Source of the DNA: JBGSIZ01 sp041742255
Lineage (GTDB): Bacteria; Pseudomonadota; Alphaproteobacteria; Rhodobacterales; Rhodobacteraceae
NCBI GenBank assembly: GCA_041742255.1
Contig: JBGSIZ010000354.1
Location: 1 to 16,317, forward strand
Direction: 5' to 3'
DNA: 16,317 nucleotides
Shown here: one piece after another, positions 12,807 to 16,317 of the stretch
Layout: the number at the start of each line of letters is the position of its first letter
Numbering within the stretch: position 1 is the first letter of the stretch
Notes under the pieces: model-generated
What the model was told of the DNA's origin: nothing
Database searches by the model: none
What the model saw: only the letters and a program-made list of their open reading frames with translations
Made by a program: the position numbers and the translations under genes

Positions 12807-14606
12807 ATGTTCCAGAATTTCACCTCCGGTGCCAGCCCGGAACAGGGTCCCGCCCGTCTGGCATTGTTGCGCGCCCAAATGGCCGTTGAGGGCGTCGATG
12901 CCTTTGTCATTCCCCGCGCCGATGCCCATCAGGGCGAATATGTGGCCCCTTGTGACGACCGTCTGGCGTGGTTGACCGGGTTCACCGGGTCCGCCGGGTT
13001 TTGCGCCGCGTTGATGGACCGGGCAGGCGTGTTCATTGATGGCCGCTATCGGTTGCAGGTGCGCGATCAGGTCGATCTGGCGCATTTCACCCCTGTGAAC
13101 TGGCCCGAAACCACCCTTGGGGCGTGGCTGGCGGAGGCCCTTGCCCCCGGTGCCGTGGTCGGGTTTGATCCGTGGCTGCACACGGTCGAGGACATCGCCA
13201 AGTTGCAGGCCGTGCTGCCGCCCAAGGGGATCACCCTGCGCGCCCTGCCCAATCTGGTGGACCGGATCTGGGCAGACCGCCCCGCCCCGCCTGCCGCCCC
13301 GTTTGCCGTTTATCCGTTGGACCATGCGGGCGAGGATCACGCCGCCAAACGCGCCCGGATCGCCGCCACCCTGCGCGAGGCAGGCCATGCCGCCGCCGTT
13401 CTGACCCTGCCCGACAGCATTGCCTGGCTGTTGAACATCCGGGGCCGCGACATTGAAAAGAACCCCGTCCCCCAATCCTTTGCCATTGTGCGCGGGGATG
13501 CCACCTGCACCCTGTTTTGCCGTCCGGGCAAGGCCGATGGATTGACCGAACATCTGGGCCCGGATGTCACTGTGGCCCCGGCGGGTCAGTTTCTGACCAC
13601 CTTGGCCGCCACCCCCGGCCCAGTCCGCATTGATCCCAAATCCGTCCCCCAAGCGGTGCGCGATGCCCTGCCCGCAGACCATGTGGCCGAAGGTGCCGAC
13701 CCTTGCATCCTGCCCAAGGCCCGCAAGAACCCGACCGAGATTGCCGGCATGCGCGAGGCCCATCTGCGCGATGGCGCGGCGATGGTCCGGTTTCTGGCGT
13801 GGCTGGACGCGCAGGCCCCCAAGGGCACCCTGACCGAAATTGACGCCGTGCGCGCGTTGGAAGGGTTCCGGCGCGACACCAATGCGTTGCTGGATATATC
13901 GTTTGACACGATTTGCGGGGCCGGGCCGCATGGTGCCATCATGCATTACCGCGTGACCGAAGCAACCAACCGCAAGGTGTTGCCCGGTGACCTGTTGGTC
14001 GTCGATTCGGGTGGGCAATATATCGACGGCACCACCGACATCACCCGCACCGTGGCCATTGGACCCGTGGGCGCGGACGAACGCGCCTGTTACACTCGCG
14101 TCCTGCAAGGGATGATCGCCATCAGCCGTGCCCGGTTTCCCAAAGGTGTCGCGGGCCAACATCTGGACAGTCTGGCCCGCGTCCCGTTGTGGTTGGCGGG
14201 GCAGGATTTCGACCATGGCACAGGGCACGGCGTGGGCGTTTATCTATGCGTTCATGAAGGCCCGCAGCGATTGTCCCGGCTGTCGGATGTGCCGCTGGAC
14301 CCCGGTATGATCCTGTCCAATGAACCGGGGTATTACCGCGATGGCGCCTTTGGCATCCGGATCGAAAACCTGATCGTGGTGCGCGATGCCTTGCCCGTTC
14401 CAGGGGGCGATGCCCACCGACAGATGCGCGATTTTGAAACGCTGACGTTTGTGCCGCTGGACCGACGGTTGATTGACACCGATCTGCTGACCCCGGCAGA
14501 ACGGCACTGGATTGATGCCTATCATCAGACTACGTTGTCGGTCCTTGAGGCGCGCATTGATGCCACCGCCATCGACTGGTTGCGCCGGGCCTGCGCGCCG
14601 CTTTGA
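12807..14606 (+). CDS. Aminopeptidase P family protein (M24B metallopeptidase)
   Basis: This 599-residue cytoplasmic Xaa-Pro aminopeptidase of the long, three-domain type releases N-terminal residues that precede proline. Two creatinase-like N-terminal domains (about 15-150 and 165-300) contain YVAPCDDRLAWLTGFTGSAG and DSIAWLLNIRG. The C-terminal pita-bread domain begins near 310. All five dimetal ligands are present: D400 and D411 (VVDSGGQYIDGTTDITRT), H474 (GTGHGVG), E506 (SNEPGYY) and E520 (GIRIENL). The start at 12807 is set by AGGGGAGAACCG just upstream and by the family N-terminus. It follows cobT by 43 bases but is functionally unrelated. A hairpin follows the stop codon. Confidence 0.95.
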   Translation: MFQNFTSGASPEQGPARLALLRAQMAVEGVDAFVIPRADAHQGEYVAPCDDRLAWLTGFTGSAGFCAALMDRAGVFIDGRYRLQVRDQVDLAHFTPVNWPETTLGAWLAEALAPGAVVGFDPWLHTVEDIAKLQAVLPPKGITLRALPNLVDRIWADRPAPPAAPFAVYPLDHAGEDHAAKRARIAATLREAGHAAAVLTLPDSIAWLLNIRGRDIEKNPVPQSFAIVRGDATCTLFCRPGKADGLTEHLGPDVTVAPAGQFLTTLAATPGPVRIDPKSVPQAVRDALPADHVAEGADPCILPKARKNPTEIAGMREAHLRDGAAMVRFLAWLDAQAPKGTLTEIDAVRALEGFRRDTNALLDISFDTICGAGPHGAIMHYRVTEATNRKVLPGDLLVVDSGGQYIDGTTDITRTVAIGPVGADERACYTRVLQGMIAISRARFPKGVAGQHLDSLARVPLWLAGQDFDHGTGHGVGVYLCVHEGPQRLSRLSDVPLDPGMILSNEPGYYRDGAFGIRIENLIVVRDALPVPGGDAHRQMRDFETLTFVPLDRRLIDTDLLTPAERHWIDAYHQTTLSVLEARIDATAIDWLRRACAPL

Positions 14607-14621
14607 CACATTTTCGTTACC

Positions 14622-14645
14622 CGGCCCCTGTCATAACTGGGGCCG
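14622..14645 (+). terminator. Hairpin after the aminopeptidase gene
   Basis: CGGCCCC (14622-14628) and GGGGCCG (14639-14645) form a perfect seven-base stem with a ten-base loop, 16 bases after the stop codon. Only TTCCC follows, so it is a terminator or attenuator without a proper T-tract. It separates the aminopeptidase gene from the DUF427 gene. Confidence 0.5.
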
Positions 14646-14672
14646 TTCCCTGCATCGCTGAAAGGATGACCC

Positions 14673-15014
14673 ATGCCTGACCACATTATGATACGCCCTG
14701 CCGGTGGGGATTATGTCGTGCGCGCAGGCGGGGCCGTTCTGGGTGAAACGTCCGACGCGCTGGAACTGACCGAAGGCAGCTATCCGCCGGTGATCTATTT
14801 TCCCCGCGCCGACATGGCGATGATGTTTCTGGAGAAATCCGACACCGTATCCACCTGTCCGTTCAAGGGACAGGCCACCTATTACACCATCATCGCCAAA
14901 AGCGGCCCGATCAAGGACGCCGCGTGGTCCTATGAAACGCCCAAGGCAGGGATGGAAGCCATTGCCGGGTATTTGTCGTTTTATACCAACAAGGTGGCCG
15001 TCGAAGAAGTTTGA
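14673..15014 (+). CDS. DUF427 family protein
   Basis: This 113-residue cytoplasmic protein of the DUF427 family has the usual single-domain length. The family pattern is clear: an N-terminal VRAGGAVLGETSDALELTEG strand region, PPVIYFPRADM, the conserved STCPFKGQATYYTI block (60-73) and a C-terminal AWSYETPKAGMEAIAGYLSFY. The function of the family is not established. The ATG at 14673 follows GAAAGGATGACCC. It converges on the chloride-channel gene with an 18-base gap that contains no terminator I can see. Confidence 0.92.
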   Translation: MPDHIMIRPAGGDYVVRAGGAVLGETSDALELTEGSYPPVIYFPRADMAMMFLEKSDTVSTCPFKGQATYYTIIAKSGPIKDAAWSYETPKAGMEAIAGYLSFYTNKVAVEEV

Positions 15015-15032
15015 GGCAGGCGGCACCGGGGT

Positions 15033-16317
15033 TCAGGAATGTTCCTCGGCGGCTGTGGCGGACAAGGCCCGGTTGAACGCCCGCAGTGCGTCCACATGGA
15101 ACACCGCCCCCCAGACCTGTGGCGGGCCATCGTCCGGGGGGAACCGCACCACCGGCACAAAGGCCGATCCCGATTTTTCAAACAACGGCATCGCGACGTC
15201 CAGCGTCGCGGTGTGGTCCACAAAGATGCCTTGGGCGACCAGCGCGTCACATTCTGCCCGGTCCGCCCCCCGTGGCGTGTCCACCGCCCGCATGACAGTT
15301 GCCACATGGAACGTCGCCAGCAGATAGGCCTGCGGACCCGCCGCCACATGCACCCCCCGCCGTTCCAGTTGCGTCAGAAAGAACGAACGATCCACCAGCC
15401 GCGATGACAGTGCCGTGGACATCGACACCGTCACCATGACCGCCAGCCCCGTTTGCCAGTCCCCCGTCAGTTCGAAGACGATCAGCGTGGTCGAAATCGG
15501 TGCCCCCAGAACCGCCGCCGCCACCGCCCCCATGCCCGCCAGCGCATAAAGCGTAGCCGATCCGGACACGTCCGGGAATATCCCCGTGGCCACCATGCCA
15601 AACGCCAACCCGGTCAGCGCCCCCACCACCAGCGCCGGGGAAAACACCCCGCCCCCCATCCTCCCGCCCAGCGTGATCGCCACCGCTGCCACCTTGACGA
15701 TGGCAAAGACCAGCGCTTGCGCAAAGGTGAGCCGCCCCGACAACGCGTCGGATGTTATGCCATAGCCGACCCCGATGATATGCGGCCACCAGATGGCCAG
15801 CGTCCCCAACAGTGCCCCCGCAATCGCGGGCCGCAGATACGGCGGCAAGCCGGTCGCCCGGTGCAGGCCGGTCCCAAGGTCATCCACCCAGAAGATCGCC
15901 CGCATCAACACCACCGCCACAAGACCGCACAGCAGGCCGAGGACAAGAAAGGCCGGGAGTTCCACATAAAACTGAAAGGCCGTTTGCGTGGTGAGGATAA
16001 ACTCCGACATCTCCCCGTGGACCATCCGCCCGATCACTGTTCCTGCCACGCTGGCGATCACGATGGGCGCAAAAGCATGCACCGCAAAGTGCCGCAGCAC
16101 GACCTCGAGCGCAAAAAGGGCGCCTGCGATGGGTGCATTGAAACTGGCCGAAACCGCCGCCGCCACCGCGCAGCCCAACAGGTCGCGGCCTGTCAGCCCG
16201 TCCGCCTTGATCCAGCCGCAGACCCGGGTGGAGATCACGGCCGCAAGATGGACGACCGGCCCTTCGCGCCCGCTCGACCCGCCGGTGGCGAGGGTGACGA
16301 GGCTGGCAAGGGCCGAA
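15033..16317 (-). CDS. ClC-family chloride channel or H+/Cl- antiporter, 5' end missing
   Basis: This is an inner-membrane ClC protein whose N-terminus lies beyond the window; about 427 residues are visible. The frame runs unbroken to 16317. Near that end it reads GGSSGREGPVVHLAAVIS, the ClC selectivity-filter motif with the gating glutamate of GREGP. Later helices show the family text FNAPIAGALFALEVVLRHF, GGRMGGGVFSPALVVGALTG (third anion-binding loop) and GAVAAAVLGAPISTTLIVFELTGDW. The C-terminus (about the last 110 residues) has CBS-type sequence, including VATVM and LFEKSGSAFVPVV, which usually regulates transport. The internal GTG at 16238 is not the true start, since the essential GREGP motif lies before it. 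Channel versus antiporter cannot be decided here. Confidence 0.94.
   Translation of the reverse strand, partial: SALASLVTLATGGSSGREGPVVHLAAVISTRVCGWIKADGLTGRDLLGCAVAAAVSASFNAPIAGALFALEVVLRHFAVHAFAPIVIASVAGTVIGRMVHGEMSEFILTTQTAFQFYVELPAFLVLGLLCGLVAVVLMRAIFWVDDLGTGLHRATGLPPYLRPAIAGALLGTLAIWWPHIIGVGYGITSDALSGRLTFAQALVFAIVKVAAVAITLGGRMGGGVFSPALVVGALTGLAFGMVATGIFPDVSGSATLYALAGMGAVAAAVLGAPISTTLIVFELTGDWQTGLAVMVTVSMSTALSSRLVDRSFFLTQLERRGVHVAAGPQAYLLATFHVATVMRAVDTPRGADRAECDALVAQGIFVDHTATLDVAMPLFEKSGSAFVPVVRFPPDDGPPQVWGAVFHVDALRAFNRALSATAAEEHS

Noticed and set aside
12642..14228. 528-codon leftward open frame opposite the aminopeptidase gene
   Set aside because: Gly/Gln/His-rich shadow of a gene with all five metal ligands intact; no domain of its own.
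16236..16238. GTG as start of the chloride-channel gene
   Set aside because: The essential GREGP filter motif is encoded in frame beyond it, so the gene continues past the window end.
1..16317. CRISPR arrays, tRNA or rRNA genes, insertion sequences, prophage genes
   Set aside because: I found no regularly spaced repeats, no cloverleaf-like sequence, no transposase or integrase text and no terminal inverted repeats with target duplications.

Overview
The window reads as chromosomal DNA of an alphaproteobacterium, most likely a Rhodobacterales (Rhodobacteraceae/roseobacter-type) species. The evidence is the high GC content, an aerobic cobaltochelatase cobS-cobT pair of alphaproteobacterial type, a GatB subunit, a small BolA beside a J-domain gene, and a DUF427 gene. 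These assignments come from reading the translated sequence; no database was searched. I see no tRNA, rRNA, CRISPR array, insertion sequence or phage gene, and no gene-free stretch longer than 300 bases. Sixteen protein genes are called, two of them cut by the window ends.

Layout. 1-73: start of a leftward gene, cut by the window edge. 299-2411: gatB, then an exported class I cytochrome c, both rightward. 2539-3892: a DUF4177 gene, a leftward bolA, and a divergent J-domain gene. 3896-6552: an orphan four-helix membrane protein and a large HTTM (vitamin K-dependent gamma-carboxylase-like) membrane protein, both leftward, with a DCC/DUF393 thiol-disulfide protein divergent from the HTTM gene. 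6560-9641: five leftward genes. Read in transcription order they are an ECF sigma factor, its RskA-type membrane anti-sigma factor (ATGA overlap), an AHSA1/SRPBCC protein, a secreted fasciclin (FAS1) protein and a Tat-exported MsrB. 9814-12763: cobS and cobT, rightward, separated by a double hairpin. 12807-15014: an M24B aminopeptidase P and a DUF427 protein. 15033-16317: a leftward ClC chloride channel/antiporter with C-terminal CBS domains, cut by the window end.

How the genes fit together. The most interesting block is the sigma/anti-sigma/AHSA1/fasciclin/MsrB group. It resembles the mycobacterial SigK-RskA system, whose main targets are fasciclin proteins (MPT70/MPT83). The sigma factor here has two region-4 cysteines exactly 50 residues apart, the spacing I recall for the redox disulfide of M. 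tuberculosis SigK. I infer an envelope redox-stress circuit: oxidation changes sigma/anti-sigma binding and induces an exported adhesin-like protein and a periplasmic methionine-sulfoxide repair enzyme. Next to it, the HTTM protein keeps a lysine that aligns with the catalytic base of human gamma-carboxylase and faces a CxxC protein across a shared promoter region, which suggests a second redox/membrane module. Both modules lie between bolA/J-domain and cobS/cobT, genes I remember as close neighbours in related genomes. The roughly 5.8 kb between them may therefore be an insertion in a conserved neighbourhood.
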